From positions 186,001 to 250,000 of the forward strand of contig JADLFW010000013.1 in NCBI GenBank assembly GCA_020849615.1: a stretch of 64,000 nucleotides of DNA. The letters run 5' to 3'. A program made the position numbers and the translations under genes. This DNA is from Phycisphaerales bacterium. GTDB taxonomy: Bacteria > Planctomycetota > Phycisphaerae > Phycisphaerales > UBA1924. This document shows positions 18,160 to 27,630 of this stretch, piece after piece (the first letter of the stretch is position 1; each line of letters opens with the position of its first letter). The notes beneath the pieces were generated by a model. That model searched no databases. It was not told the DNA's origin and saw only the letters and a list, made by a program, of their open reading frames with translations.

Positions 18160-18176
18160 CGCAGGGGAGCCCCACC

Positions 18177-19244
18177 ATGTCACCCATGTCCGACTCCACA
18201 CGTCGCCAGTTTCTGTTCACCGCCGGCACGCTGGCGGCGTTCGCGGTTTCGGCCCGCGCGGGTCAGCCGGGCGCGCCCAGCGGGGGCGCCGGGCAGCCGG
18301 CGGCCGGCAAGCCCGTTGAGAAGATCCCGCTGGAGCGTCGGAAGTTCGGCAAGACCGACATGGAGGTCACCGTGCTGGGCTTCGGCGGCGCGGAGATCGG
18401 CTACCGCAAGACCGACCAGGACATCATCGACCGCCTGCTGAACTCCGCCCTCGACGCCGGGCTCAACGTCATCGACACCGCCGAGTGCTACGCCGGCTCG
18501 GAGGAATCGATCGGCAAGGCCGTCGCCTCGCGGCGCAGCGAGTACCACCTCTTCACCAAGGTCGGGCACATGGAGCAGGGCGAGGCCGGTTGGACCGCGG
18601 CGTCGATCGAGAAGTCGATCGAGCGCAGCCTGCAGCGCCTCAAGACCGACCGCGTGGACCTCGTCCAGCTGCATTCCTGCAGCCTGGACACCCTCAAGAA
18701 GGGCGAGTGCATCGAGGCCCTCGAGAAGGCGAAGAAGGCGGGCAAGACCCGCTACATCGGGTACAGCGGAGATTCCGATGCGGCCCTGTGGGCCGTCGAG
18801 TCGGGCCGCTTCGACTCGCTGCAGACCTCGTGCAGCTACGCCGACCAGGAAGCCATCGAGCTGACGCTCCCCAAGGCGAAGGAACGGCAGATGGGTGTGG
18901 TCATCAAGCGTCCCATCGCCAACGCGGTGTGGCGCCAGGACGAGCAGCCCAAGGACGGCTACACGGTGGACTACTGGAAGCGGTCGCAGAAGCTCGCGTA
19001 CGACTTCACCAAGGGCGAGGCCCGGCAGGACAACGGGCCCGACGGCGCCGCCGGCATCGCGCTGCGGTTCACCCTCGCCGTGCCGGGCGTGAGCGTCGCG
19101 ATCGTGGGCACCAGCAACCCCGACCGCTGGCGCCAGAACGCCCAGATGCTCAAGGCGGGCGGGCCGCTGCCCAGGGAGAAGTTCGAGGCCATCCGGGCCC
19201 GGTGGAAGGAAGCCGCCGAGCCGGGCTGGCACGGGCTGACGTAA
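18177..19244 (+). CDS. Tat-exported aldo/keto reductase
   Basis: A 355-residue oxidoreductase with a twin-arginine signal (STRRQFLFTAG, residues 7-17) followed by an Ala-rich stretch, so it should be exported folded with its cofactor. The aldo/keto reductase tetrad is present: Asp100 and Tyr105 (DTAECY), Lys128 (FTKVGH) and His166 (QLHSC). The NADPH-binding region near the C-terminus (VAIVGTSNPDR) is kept. The substrate is unknown. The leader has a strong hairpin and AGGGGAG ribosome site. It is followed after 13 nt by the DUF58 gene. Confidence 0.85.
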   Translation: MSPMSDSTRRQFLFTAGTLAAFAVSARAGQPGAPSGGAGQPAAGKPVEKIPLERRKFGKTDMEVTVLGFGGAEIGYRKTDQDIIDRLLNSALDAGLNVIDTAECYAGSEESIGKAVASRRSEYHLFTKVGHMEQGEAGWTAASIEKSIERSLQRLKTDRVDLVQLHSCSLDTLKKGECIEALEKAKKAGKTRYIGYSGDSDAALWAVESGRFDSLQTSCSYADQEAIELTLPKAKERQMGVVIKRPIANAVWRQDEQPKDGYTVDYWKRSQKLAYDFTKGEARQDNGPDGAAGIALRFTLAVPGVSVAIVGTSNPDRWRQNAQMLKAGGPLPREKFEAIRARWKEAAEPGWHGLT

Positions 19245-19257
19245 GCACCGCACGACC

Positions 19258-20268
19258 ATGCTCCTCGCCATCGACCAGGACCTGCCCCGCACGATCGATC
19301 AGCTGATCGCGCCGGGCCTGGCCGCCAAGCTCGACCGGCTCGACCTCCTGTCGCGCAAGATCCTCTCGGGACGACTGCCGGGCGAGCGGCGCTCCAAGCG
19401 CCGCGGACGATCGGTCGAGTTCGATGATTTCCGCGAGTACGCCGCGGGGGACGACCCGCGGCACATCGACTGGAACGTCTACGCCCGGCTCGACCGGCTC
19501 TTCATCAAGCTCTTCCGCGAGGAAGAGGACCTGGCCCTGCACCTGATCGTGGATGTCTCGCCGTCGATGGACGCCGGGCTGCCCTCGAAGCTGGTCTTCG
19601 CGGCCCGGCTGGCGATGGCGCTGTCGTACATCGGCCTCGTCAACCACAACCGCGTCTCGCTGTCGCTCTTCGGCGGCGACCCGGCCCGCCCGGTGCAGCA
19701 GCTCGCGCCGCTGCGCGGGCGGCGGAGCCTGCAGCGGGTGTCATCCTTCCTGCTCGATGGGCTGCTGCTGGCGCGGGAGCGCCGCGGACGGGCGGGCGCC
19801 GGGCCCGCGCAGGATGGGGAATCTCCGGCCGCCGCCGATTTCGATGCGCAGCTCAGGCGGGCCGCCCAGCTCAGCCCCGGTCGGGGGATCACGGTCGTCC
19901 TTTCCGACTTCCTTGCGCCCGCCGGATGGAAGGCCGGGCTCAACGCCCTGGCCGCGATCTCGGGCAGCGGCGCTGCGGACCTGTACTGCGTGCAGGTGCT
20001 CTCGCCCGGCGAACTCGACCCGCGCCACGAATCCAACCGGCGCTTCATCGGTGATCTGCGGCTCGAGGATGCCGAGGCCCCGCGCCACGCCGACATCACC
20101 GTCTCGGCCGCGACGATCGCCCGTTACCGCCGTGTGCTCGAGGAGCACAACACCCGCCTCCGGGCCGATTGCCTGGCCCGGGGGCTGGCGTACTTCCTGG
20201 TCGCGACCGACACCCCGATCGATCAGCTGGTGGTCGGTTCGCTGCGCCGCGGCGGGATGTTGCGGTGA
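19258..20268 (+). CDS. DUF58 protein with von Willebrand A-like domain
   Basis: A 336-residue protein. The DUF58 signature is at about residues 55-85 (VEFDDFREYAAGDDPRHIDWNVYAR). A vWA-type metal site, DVSPSMD (about 98-104), follows, then a Thr/Ser-Asp pattern in VVLSDFLAP. Such proteins usually work with MoxR ATPases, but none is adjacent here. Residues about 170-195 form a low-complexity Ala/Gly/Arg insertion. It is probably co-transcribed with the aldo/keto reductase 13 nt upstream. Confidence 0.85.
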   Translation: MLLAIDQDLPRTIDQLIAPGLAAKLDRLDLLSRKILSGRLPGERRSKRRGRSVEFDDFREYAAGDDPRHIDWNVYARLDRLFIKLFREEEDLALHLIVDVSPSMDAGLPSKLVFAARLAMALSYIGLVNHNRVSLSLFGGDPARPVQQLAPLRGRRSLQRVSSFLLDGLLLARERRGRAGAGPAQDGESPAAADFDAQLRRAAQLSPGRGITVVLSDFLAPAGWKAGLNALAAISGSGAADLYCVQVLSPGELDPRHESNRRFIGDLRLEDAEAPRHADITVSAATIARYRRVLEEHNTRLRADCLARGLAYFLVATDTPIDQLVVGSLRRGGMLR

Positions 20269-20287
20269 ACCCGCGCGGGTCGCGCCG

Positions 20288-21067
20288 TTACGGCGTGAAC
20301 GCGCCCGCGCTGGCCGCGCCCGACGCCGGCTTGCGGGCCATGGCCTCGGGAGTGAAGATGCGCTCGTTGGCCTTGCGGCTCACATCGAGCACGAGCTGGT
20401 TGGCCGCGGTACGGATGACCTCCTGCAGGTGCTGCTGGTCGAACTTGTACCCCTCCATGCTGGTGGAGCCCTCGCCATTCGTGGTCTGGTAGCTGCCGCT
20501 GGCGGTCACGGTCTGGCTCAGGTGGATGTCGCGCTTGGAAGCGCCGATCCCCCGGATCACCGCCGAGTTCGACCGGACATCCACGAGTTCGGCCTCAACC
20601 ACCATGTCGAGCGGCCGAACCTGGGATGTCTCCGACCCGCTCCCGCCGGATGCGCCGCCGAAGAGGCGGCCGAACGTGGACACCTTGGTCTCGGGGCCGA
20701 TCATCAGCTCGGCGATCTCGCCGCGCAGCACGTAGTCGGCGGGTTGGCCCGCCGCGACGACCCGGAACTGGGGACTTCCGACGAACTCCCGCTGGGCCCG
20801 TTCGGTCACTACCGCGCACAACTCAGCGCTGGAGAGCGAGATCTCCGGCGCCACCGTGATCAGGCGCGACATCGTAAAGGGCTCGATTGAAATGGTGCGC
20901 GGGGTAGCGCCCGCCGGCAGCGGCGGCAACGCCGCAACCTTCACCTCCCGGGCGTCGGCGGTCGTCCGGAAGCCATCGGTTGTGCCGCAGCCGACCGCCA
21001 AGACCACGGCCAAGCCCGTCGAAGCCATCACGATGCAGGAACGCGCATAAACACTACCACGCTTCAT
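20288..21067 (-). CDS. Lipoprotein, possibly CsgG-like
   Basis: A 259-residue protein with a lipobox VGC (Cys about 27). The middle carries SSAELCAVVTERAQREF, VLRGEIAEL and VVEAELVDVRSNSAVIRGIG, then HLQEVIRTAANQLVLDVS. That strand-helix order recalls CsgG/LPP20-type envelope lipoproteins, but the similarity is weak. AGGGGGAT precedes ATG 21067. The palindrome at 21185-21198, shared with the region upstream of 564-1514, lies about 117 nt upstream. Confidence 0.55.
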   Translation of the reverse strand: MKRGSVYARSCIVMASTGLAVVLAVGCGTTDGFRTTADAREVKVAALPPLPAGATPRTISIEPFTMSRLITVAPEISLSSAELCAVVTERAQREFVGSPQFRVVAAGQPADYVLRGEIAELMIGPETKVSTFGRLFGGASGGSGSETSQVRPLDMVVEAELVDVRSNSAVIRGIGASKRDIHLSQTVTASGSYQTTNGEGSTSMEGYKFDQQHLQEVIRTAANQLVLDVSRKANERIFTPEAMARKPASGAASAGAFTP

Positions 21068-21109
21068 GTTCGATCCCCCTAATGAGGTGATAGAAATCCC
21101 GGACCCGCG

Positions 21110-21128
21110 TGCTTGCTTGAGAGCAAGC
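21110..21128 (-). promoter_or_regulatory. Leader hairpin of the CsgG-like gene
   Basis: GCTTGCT and AGCAAGC pair around a short loop about 45 nt upstream of the ATG at 21067, inside the presumed leader. Confidence 0.3.
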
Positions 21129-21184
21129 GGGAACCCCTGCTGCTCCGGCGCGCAGCCTTAGTTACTTACCTGGCATTGTGTAAG

Positions 21185-21198
21185 CCACAATAATGTGG
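21185..21198. promoter_or_regulatory. Palindromic operator candidate, copy 2
   Basis: CCACAATAATGTGG, identical to 1622-1635, lies in a locally A+T-rich patch upstream of the lipoprotein gene. A second short resemblance (CAGGG-TT-CC-CTTGC) follows downstream of both copies on the minus strand. Confidence 0.5.
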
Positions 21199-21229
21199 GA
21201 TCGCATAAGGCAGAACGGGTGGTTATCCG

Positions 21230-22720
21230 CTACGCCATTCTGATCGCCTTGAACGCATCGATCGCCCGCTCGCGGCTGCTCGAGAGATCAACCAGCGGCT
21301 CGGGGTAATCAAGCCGTGCCCGCGGCAGCCCGGGCAGCGTCCAGGGCTCATGGATGGCCGGGCCGTCGATCCCGGCAAGTTCGGGCACATGCTTGCGGAT
21401 GTACCCGGCATCGGCGTCGAACTTCTTGCTCTGGCTGACGGGGTTGAAGATGCGGAAGTAGGGTGAGGCGTCGGTGCCGGTGGAGGCCGACCACTGCCAG
21501 CCGCCGTTGTTGCACGCGAAGAAGCCATCAACGAGGTTCTGCATGAACCACTTCTCGCCGCGCCGCCAGTCGATGAACAGGTTCTTCGTGAGGTACATCG
21601 CCGTGATCATTCGGACACGGTTGTGCATCCACCCCTCGGAGAGCAGTTGCCGCATCCCCGCATCCACGATCGGCACGCCGGTGCGCCCCTGTTTCCAGGC
21701 CTCGAGGTGCTCCTCGTTGTCGCTCCAGCGGAGCCGCTCGGTGGCGGGCTGGAAGGCCCGGCCCATGCACACGCGCGGGAACCCCGCCGTGATGTGGATG
21801 TAGAACTCCCGCCAAAGCACCTCGCTGATCCAGTGCACGATCCCCGCCGGCCCGTGCTCGAGCGGGCTGAGGCCCGGTCTGCGCTGGTCGTTGGCCTCGA
21901 GCGCGGCCCGGATGCACTGCCGCGGCGAGATCGCCCCGACCGCCAGGTAGGGCGAGAGCCGGCTCGTCCCCGCCTCCGCCGGGTAGTCGCGATCCTCCTT
22001 GTACCGGCGGATGGCCGTTTCGATGAACGCGCTCAGCCGGGCCATCGCGTGCGCTTCGCCGCCGGGCCAGAGGTCGCCGGGGATCGCGGACCGGAAGCCC
22101 TCGATGTGCCCCGGCACGGGCGTCGGCTCCAGCCCGGTCCGGGCCTGCCTCGGCGGCGCGGGCCAGACCTTCAGCCCGCCCGCCCGCTCGTGGTGCGCGA
22201 TGCACGCCTTCTTGAACGGCGTGAATACCGTGTAGTACCGCCCCTCGCCCGTGCGGACCGAACCGGGCTCGAAGCACACCTGGTCCGTGTGCCCCCGCGC
22301 GACGAGCCCGGCCCGCTCAAACTCGGCGATGACCGCGGCATCCCGCCGGGCCTCATCAAGCTCGTACTCCCTGTTGAAGTGCAGCGATGCGCACGCGTGG
22401 CGCCGGGCGGTCTCGAGCACCACCGCGGGCACATCCGCGATGTCCCGGGCCCGCGCGATCAACAGGGGGATGTTGAGCCGGGCCAGGTCGGCCGAGAGCT
22501 CCCGCAGCGTCCGCAGGATCAGGTCCACCCGGGCCGGGGCGTAGTCGTGCCGACGCCACTGGCCCGGCACGATGATGAACAACCCCACAACGCCCGCGCC
22601 GGAATCGCCGCCCGCGGCCCGGGATGCGTGACAGGCGTGACAGGCGTAGTGCAGCGCCGTGTTATCGTGGACCCGCAGATCGGACCTGAACCAGACCAGC
22701 GCGCGCATATCCCCAGCCAT
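21230..22720 (-). CDS. phrB: Deoxyribodipyrimidine photolyase, class I CPD type
   Basis: A 496-residue light-driven DNA repair flavoenzyme. The N-terminal antenna domain starts with LVWFRSDLRVHDNTAL. The FAD domain has TSRLSPYLAVGAISPRQC, EVLWREFYIHI, WMHNRVRM, and NNGGWQWSASTGTDASPYFRIFNP, so the FAD pocket and the Trp electron-transfer chain look complete. An unusual CHACHASR stretch near residue 27 comes from a 9-bp tandem duplication. Start is ATG 22720 or 22708. It is not linked to other repair genes. Confidence 0.93.
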   Translation of the reverse strand: MAGDMRALVWFRSDLRVHDNTALHYACHACHASRAAGGDSGAGVVGLFIIVPGQWRRHDYAPARVDLILRTLRELSADLARLNIPLLIARARDIADVPAVVLETARRHACASLHFNREYELDEARRDAAVIAEFERAGLVARGHTDQVCFEPGSVRTGEGRYYTVFTPFKKACIAHHERAGGLKVWPAPPRQARTGLEPTPVPGHIEGFRSAIPGDLWPGGEAHAMARLSAFIETAIRRYKEDRDYPAEAGTSRLSPYLAVGAISPRQCIRAALEANDQRRPGLSPLEHGPAGIVHWISEVLWREFYIHITAGFPRVCMGRAFQPATERLRWSDNEEHLEAWKQGRTGVPIVDAGMRQLLSEGWMHNRVRMITAMYLTKNLFIDWRRGEKWFMQNLVDGFFACNNGGWQWSASTGTDASPYFRIFNPVSQSKKFDADAGYIRKHVPELAGIDGPAIHEPWTLPGLPRARLDYPEPLVDLSSSRERAIDAFKAIRMA

Positions 22721-22770
22721 CGACGCCGAAGCCGCGCCGGATGCGGAGCGCGGGCCAATTCACGCCGGCT

Positions 22771-24774
22771 TCAGGTTTCTTCGCGCTTGAGCTTGAACCC
22801 GAGCCGCTCGGCCAGGGCCTTGTAGGAGAACGGCTCCAGGGCGCTCTTGTCACCCGCCGCGGCCCGGAGCTCCTCCATGCTCAACCCTTCGATCTGCCGC
22901 CCCGCGAAGCGGCGGTAGGTCTCCTCCGTCAGAGGCTTGCGACCGATCACCACGGCGACGGCGAGGCTGGTGTGCTGGGGCAGGGGCACCGCGACGGCCC
23001 GGTCGGAAACGGGAACGACATCCGCGGGCTTGAGCGGATCCAGCTTGGCCCCGACGGCGCGGATCGCCTCGCGGAACTCCGGTCGGTCGAGCGTCTGGTC
23101 CTGCGGGATCACCTGGTCGCGGCTGATGCCGACGCCCTTGCGCACCGTCAGCGGCGGTGTCGCGGGCGGCGGCTCCTTGCCCGGCTCGGCCGCGGGGGCG
23201 GGCACATCGAAGAGCCGGGCCACGGCCTCAAGCCCGTCCGAAACTGCCAGGTCCTTGTACCGGCCCGCCTCCGCCTTGAGCTTCTCGTAGGCGAGCAGCA
23301 GCCGCGTGTTCTTCACCACCTGGTCGCGGACCTCGTCGATGGACTCGGGGGCGGAGGCTTTGCGGGCATCCAGGACCGTGAAGTAGTACCGGTTCTGGGC
23401 CGCATCCTGCGCCGGCGGCTCGATCTGCGGGATCAGCGCCTGCAGCCCGATCCCGGCGCCTTTGCCGCCCAGCTCCTTCACATCCAGCAGCGCCTCGGCC
23501 ACAGGCATGTTGCGCGGGCCCGAGCGCAGCATCGCCTGCCCGATCCCCGGCAGGGCCGAGATCTGCTCGGCCGACAGCCATTCCGCCTTGGACACGACCT
23601 TGGGCAGCGGGATCGTCACCCCGCGGCTGGCCTTCAGCCCCTCAACAACCTTCTGCGCGATCGACTCCCACCCGATCCGCGTCGTCGCCCAGTCGGCGGG
23701 CAGCTTGCGGAACTCACTATCGGATTCCAGCTTGCGGACCTGGCCGCTGATCTGCGACTTGATGATCTGCTGGGCCTCGGTCAGCAGCAGCGCGACCTGC
23801 TCGTTCTTCAGGTCCGCTTCGATTTTGGCCCGTTCCTCGGCGAAGCCCGCCGGATCCTTCACGCGGTCCTTGGTCTGCCGCTTGCGGACCTCGACCGGGT
23901 CCACGTTGACGGCGGCCTCGAACACGGCCCGGTCCAGCTCCAGCCACTCGATCCGCGTGCGGTCGGCGAGGCGGTAGCCGATCCCGAAATCGCCCTGGCC
24001 CGGCGTGACATCGCGGAACTGGTCGAAGTTGGCCTTCAGCTGCTCGGGGGTCGGCTCGGGGATGCCCTCGAGCGCGCGGTCCGCCGGGATCAGGACGATG
24101 TCGGCGTAGGTCGCGTCGGCCCGCTGGGCCGCCTCGTACACCGCGTGGCGGTCCGACACGCGGGCCGCGCCGGCGTAGCTGTTGATGAGCCGGAGCACGC
24201 CGCGGGCCTTGGCCAGCGCGCGGTAGAACTCCTGCTCGGTCATCCGCGATTCGCCCATCCCCGCCATCATGCCCGCGGCGAGCATCTGCGTGACCTGCGC
24301 CTCGGCCTGGCGGCGCTTCTCGGGGTCCTGCATCTCCTGGCCGGCCATCTGCCGCGCGAACTGTCGCGCGAACTCCGGCCCGATCGACTGGAACTGCTGG
24401 TAGTACCGCTCCTCGACCAGGCGGGGCGTCAGCTCGGTGACCAGCATCGGCAGGAACGTCTCGCCGTCGCCGTACTCGCCCACCATCCCGGCCCGCTCGG
24501 CCTCCCGCGTCAGCAGGAACCAGTGGTCGGAGTTCTCGACCTCCAGCGTCTGCTTCAGCAGCAGCTCGTTGAAGCGTTCGAGGGCCTTGTACTCGAAGGA
24601 GGCCTTCTGAAGATCCATGGCCCGGATCTTCTCCTCGCCCAGCGTCGCGATGACCCGCTTGGCGGGGTCGCCGTGCAGCTGCTGCACCGCCTGCGGCGTG
24701 AGGAACGAGACCATCAGCAGCGTGCCGCCGATCGCCAGGAACCAGTTCTTGTACTTCCGGAGGATCTTCAGCAT
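22771..24774 (-). CDS. PpiD/SurA-like periplasmic folding factor
   Basis: A 667-residue protein with a single N-terminal membrane anchor (KNWFLAIGGTLLMVSFL, residues about 11-30) and a long helical periplasmic part beginning like a SurA_N domain (VIATLGEEKIRAMDLQKASFEY). I do not see a complete rotamase signature, so it may be a chaperone without isomerase activity. ATG 24774 is preferred over the longer frame; TAGACT (24818-24813) lies about 38 nt upstream. Membership of the PpiD group is inferred from architecture. Confidence 0.65.
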   Translation of the reverse strand: MLKILRKYKNWFLAIGGTLLMVSFLTPQAVQQLHGDPAKRVIATLGEEKIRAMDLQKASFEYKALERFNELLLKQTLEVENSDHWFLLTREAERAGMVGEYGDGETFLPMLVTELTPRLVEERYYQQFQSIGPEFARQFARQMAGQEMQDPEKRRQAEAQVTQMLAAGMMAGMGESRMTEQEFYRALAKARGVLRLINSYAGAARVSDRHAVYEAAQRADATYADIVLIPADRALEGIPEPTPEQLKANFDQFRDVTPGQGDFGIGYRLADRTRIEWLELDRAVFEAAVNVDPVEVRKRQTKDRVKDPAGFAEERAKIEADLKNEQVALLLTEAQQIIKSQISGQVRKLESDSEFRKLPADWATTRIGWESIAQKVVEGLKASRGVTIPLPKVVSKAEWLSAEQISALPGIGQAMLRSGPRNMPVAEALLDVKELGGKGAGIGLQALIPQIEPPAQDAAQNRYYFTVLDARKASAPESIDEVRDQVVKNTRLLLAYEKLKAEAGRYKDLAVSDGLEAVARLFDVPAPAAEPGKEPPPATPPLTVRKGVGISRDQVIPQDQTLDRPEFREAIRAVGAKLDPLKPADVVPVSDRAVAVPLPQHTSLAVAVVIGRKPLTEETYRRFAGRQIEGLSMEELRAAAGDKSALEPFSYKALAERLGFKLKREET

Positions 24775-24820
24775 GGGTGGCCTCGGGCCGGGCCCGCGGG
24801 GGCGCGGCGGTAAGTCTATG

Positions 24821-24852
24821 GACAAACGCCCGACCGGGCGGCCGATCGGGCG
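24821..24852 (-). terminator. Terminator after rpsD
   Basis: CGCCCGA (24827-24833) pairs with TCGGGCG (24846-24852). On the minus strand the hairpin is followed by TTTGTCC. TAGACT for the next gene follows at once. Confidence 0.5.
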
Positions 24853-24886
24853 TACGAGTCGTGCATACGGGCGGCCGCCCGCGCGA

Positions 24887-25486
24887 TCAGCGGTAGAACT
24901 CGATGATCAGGTTGGCGTTCACATCGAAGGGGATCTGGTCGGTCGTCGGCAGGGCGACGATCTTCACCGTCAGCTCGGCCGGGTTGAAGTCGATCCAGCC
25001 GGCCACCTCGTGGCCCGCCATCGACTCCATCGCCTCGCGGGACAGCTTGTGCACCTTGTCCTTCAGCGTGATCACATCGCCCACCTTCAGGGTGAAGCTG
25101 GGGCGGTCGGTCTTGCGGCCGTTGATCTTCACGTGCCCGTGGGCCACCAGCTGGCGGGCGCCCCAGATCGTCCGTGCCAGGCCCGCGCGGCGGATCACGT
25201 TGTCCAGCCGCCGCTCCAGCAGCTGCAGCAGCACCTCGCCGGTGTTGCCCGGGCGCCGCCCGGCCTCCGCCACGTAGCGGCGGAACTGCTTCTCCAGCAC
25301 CCCGTAGTGGTACTTGAGCTTCTGCTTCTCGTTCAGGCGCACGCCGTAGTCGCGCAGCCGCCGGCCGCGGTACCCGTGCATGCCGGGGAACACCAGCTGA
25401 CGCTTGCTCGTGTGCTTGGGGGTGTCGGCGATCGGCGCCCCGACGCGGCGCGACAACTTCAGCTTCGGTCCCGTGTAGCGGGCCAT
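24887..25486 (-). CDS. rpsD: 30S ribosomal protein S4
   Basis: A 199-residue primary 16S rRNA-binding protein. It begins MARYTGPKLKLSRRVG and contains RLDNVIRRAGLA, ARQLVAHGHVKINGRKTDRPS (the S4 RNA-binding domain, about 90-155) and a C-terminal IIEFYR. No N-terminal zinc-binding Cys residues are present, so it is the Cys-free form. The start has GGAGGA. A promoter pair lies at 25688-25660, leaving a leader of about 165 nt that contains the inverted repeat GTCACGC/GCGTGAC (25548-25564) and could serve autoregulation. Confidence 0.95.
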   Translation of the reverse strand: MARYTGPKLKLSRRVGAPIADTPKHTSKRQLVFPGMHGYRGRRLRDYGVRLNEKQKLKYHYGVLEKQFRRYVAEAGRRPGNTGEVLLQLLERRLDNVIRRAGLARTIWGARQLVAHGHVKINGRKTDRPSFTLKVGDVITLKDKVHKLSREAMESMAGHEVAGWIDFNPAELTVKIVALPTTDQIPFDVNANLIIEFYR

Positions 25487-25659
25487 ATCCAGTTCCTCCG
25501 TCCGCTCCCGGCGCCGCACCCTTCACGGGCCGGCGATCCGGGGGGTGTCACGCTCTGCGTGACGATCTGCGCCGGGTGACCGAGACTTCGGGCCGGCTGA
25601 GTGATCCGGGCATTGATCCCGGGCCGCGCTGGCCCGGGCCTTCCCCAACAGGGGCCAAA

Positions 25660-25688
25660 AGTAAAGGTCAACGGGCCCGTCAGGTCAA
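25660..25688 (-). promoter_or_regulatory. Sigma-70-type promoter of rpsD
   Basis: On the minus strand TTGACC (25688-25683) and TTTACT (25665-25660) are separated by 17 bp. This is the best -35/-10 pair I see in the window. Confidence 0.6.
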
Positions 25689-25734
25689 GCCGGGCCGCGA
25701 AGCCGGCGCAGCCCCGCCGTCCGGGCCACCCCGC

Positions 25735-26208
25735 TCAGCCGGCGGTCTTGGCCAGAAACTCCCTGAACCGCCGCTGCATCTCCTCGACGCTCACATCCTC
25801 TTTATGCGTCGAGATCGTCCACAGATGCCCGAAAGGGTCCTCGATCCGCCCGGACCGGTCGCCGTAGAAATGGTCCGCCGGCGGGATCAGCAGTTTCGCC
25901 CCGGCCGCCACCGCCCGCGCGATCACCGCATCCGCATCATCCACGTACACCATCAGCACCACCGTCGAGCCGCCCAGGGTGGCCGGGCTGCGGTTGTACT
26001 GCGGGTTCTCATCCGCGACCATCAGCCGGGTGTCACCGATCTGGATCTCGGCATGCGCCACCGCCCCGCCGGGCATGTCGAAACGGAGCACCTCCGTCGC
26101 GCCGAAAACTTTCTTGTAGAACTCGATGGCCGCCGCGGCCTTCTTCATCGCGATCGCGGCCGTGATCGTGTGATAGCCCTCGGGCGCGTTCCGGACCTTG
26201 CTCGCCAT
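25735..26208 (-). CDS. PhnB-like VOC/glyoxalase-family protein
   Basis: A 157-residue VOC-fold protein. The two beta-alpha-beta modules start at ITAAIAMKKAAAAIEFYKKVFG and VVLMVYVDDADAVIARAVAAG, and the module ends in YGDRSGRIEDPFGHLWTIST, the PhnB/YpsC-like signature. It could be a metal-dependent enzyme or a resistance-type binding protein; the substrate is unknown. Start ATG 26208 has GGAGAAC upstream. Confidence 0.85.
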   Translation of the reverse strand: MASKVRNAPEGYHTITAAIAMKKAAAAIEFYKKVFGATEVLRFDMPGGAVAHAEIQIGDTRLMVADENPQYNRSPATLGGSTVVLMVYVDDADAVIARAVAAGAKLLIPPADHFYGDRSGRIEDPFGHLWTISTHKEDVSVEEMQRRFREFLAKTAG

Positions 26209-26431
26209 GGATCGTTCTCCTCACCGGGGATCTTCATCAGCCGTCCGATCCCCCGCTCGGAGTAACGCTCCGGATCTCGGCCCGGCACGATCATACGCGC
26301 TGCGGACCGTCGCCCGTTCGCGCTTCACCGGGCCCCGGGCCGCCCCCTCCTACACTCGCCCCCGGCGGGGACCGGGGTCCCGAGGCGCTCAACCCCAAGC
26401 GCTGCATCATCCACCGCGAAGGGCGCACCCG

Positions 26432-27565
26432 CTGAGCCCCAACACAGCAAACACACCGCAGAGCGCCGAAGCCGCCGCCGCCTCCCGCTTCACCGGCACC
26501 ATCCTCATCCTGCTCACGCTGCTGGGCTGGACCAGCATCCCCCTCTTCCTCAAGCACTTCGCCTCCCAGATCGATCCCTGGACCGCCAACGGCTGGCGCT
26601 ACGGCTTCTCCGCCATCCTCTGGGCCCCCGTCCTCATCGTCGGCACCTTCCACCGCTCGCTCCCCAAGGGCCTCTGGCGGGCCGCCCTCGTCCCCAGCCT
26701 CTTCAACGCCGCCGCCCAGGTCTGCTTCGGCATCGCCCCCTACATGGTCGGTCCGGGCCTCATGACCTTCAGCATGCGCCTCCAGATCGTCTTCCTCACC
26801 GCCGGCGCTGCCCTCCTCTTCCCCGCCGAACGCCGCATCATCAAGTCCGCCGGATTCCTCTCCGGCATGTCGATGGTCATCATCGGCACCTGCATCACCC
26901 TCGCCCTCCAGCCCGGCGGGCTCGGCGGCGGCACCACCGCCGGCGTCGTGCTCTCCATCGCCGCCGGATTCCTCTACGCCGCCTACGGCCTCAGCGTCCG
27001 GCACTTCATGCACGGCATGAAGCCCTTCCCCGCCTTCGCCGCCGTCAGCCAGTACACCGCCGCCGTCATCGTCATCCTCATGCTCATCTACGGCAAACAG
27101 TCGGGCCTCAGCGCCCTCGACCTCTCCACCCCCCAGTTCGCCCTGCTCCTGCTCTCCTCGATCATCGGCATCGGGCTGGGCCACACCATGTACTTCGCCA
27201 GCATCGCGCGCCTGGGCCTCGCCGTCTCCGCCGGCGTCGTCCAGCTCCAGCCCATCACCGTCTCCATCTGCTCCTTCTTTCTCTTCGGCGAAATCCTCAC
27301 GCCGGGCCAGTGGTCCGGCGGCCTCATCGCCATCGCCGGCGCCGGCATCATGCTCTACACCCAGCACCAGCTCGCCCGCCGGGCCGCGCGGGCCTCCATC
27401 CCCCCCGCGCCTCCGCCATCCACCACACCCGCCTCCCCCCGCCTTGCACAACCCGATGAGGCCGCCATCCTCTGCGGCTACTGCGGCCACGACCTCGAAG
27501 GCGCCGATGATGGCGCTGCCTGCCCCCAGTGCGGACGGGCCGCCGAGACCGCGCCGACGGGGTGA
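26432..27565 (+). CDS. EamA-family transporter with C-terminal zinc ribbon
   Basis: About 377 residues with ten hydrophobic segments in two EamA halves (first FTGTILILLTLLGWTSIPLF, second GVVLSIAAGFLYAAYGLSV), typical of drug/metabolite transporters. After the last helix come a Pro-rich linker and a zinc ribbon CGYCGHDLEG...CPQCG, an addition seen again in this genome. No ATG exists before the first helix. CTG 26432 (LSPNTANTPQ) is the most plausible start, with GAAGGG upstream, but this is uncertain. Confidence 0.72.
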   Translation: MSPNTANTPQSAEAAAASRFTGTILILLTLLGWTSIPLFLKHFASQIDPWTANGWRYGFSAILWAPVLIVGTFHRSLPKGLWRAALVPSLFNAAAQVCFGIAPYMVGPGLMTFSMRLQIVFLTAGAALLFPAERRIIKSAGFLSGMSMVIIGTCITLALQPGGLGGGTTAGVVLSIAAGFLYAAYGLSVRHFMHGMKPFPAFAAVSQYTAAVIVILMLIYGKQSGLSALDLSTPQFALLLLSSIIGIGLGHTMYFASIARLGLAVSAGVVQLQPITVSICSFFLFGEILTPGQWSGGLIAIAGAGIMLYTQHQLARRAARASIPPAPPPSTTPASPRLAQPDEAAILCGYCGHDLEGADDGAACPQCGRAAETAPTG

Positions 27566-27630
27566 GAGGCACGGCCAGGGAACCGGCAGGCCAGCATCGG
27601 CGGATGGATTGTCGTTCTGGAGGTATCGAC

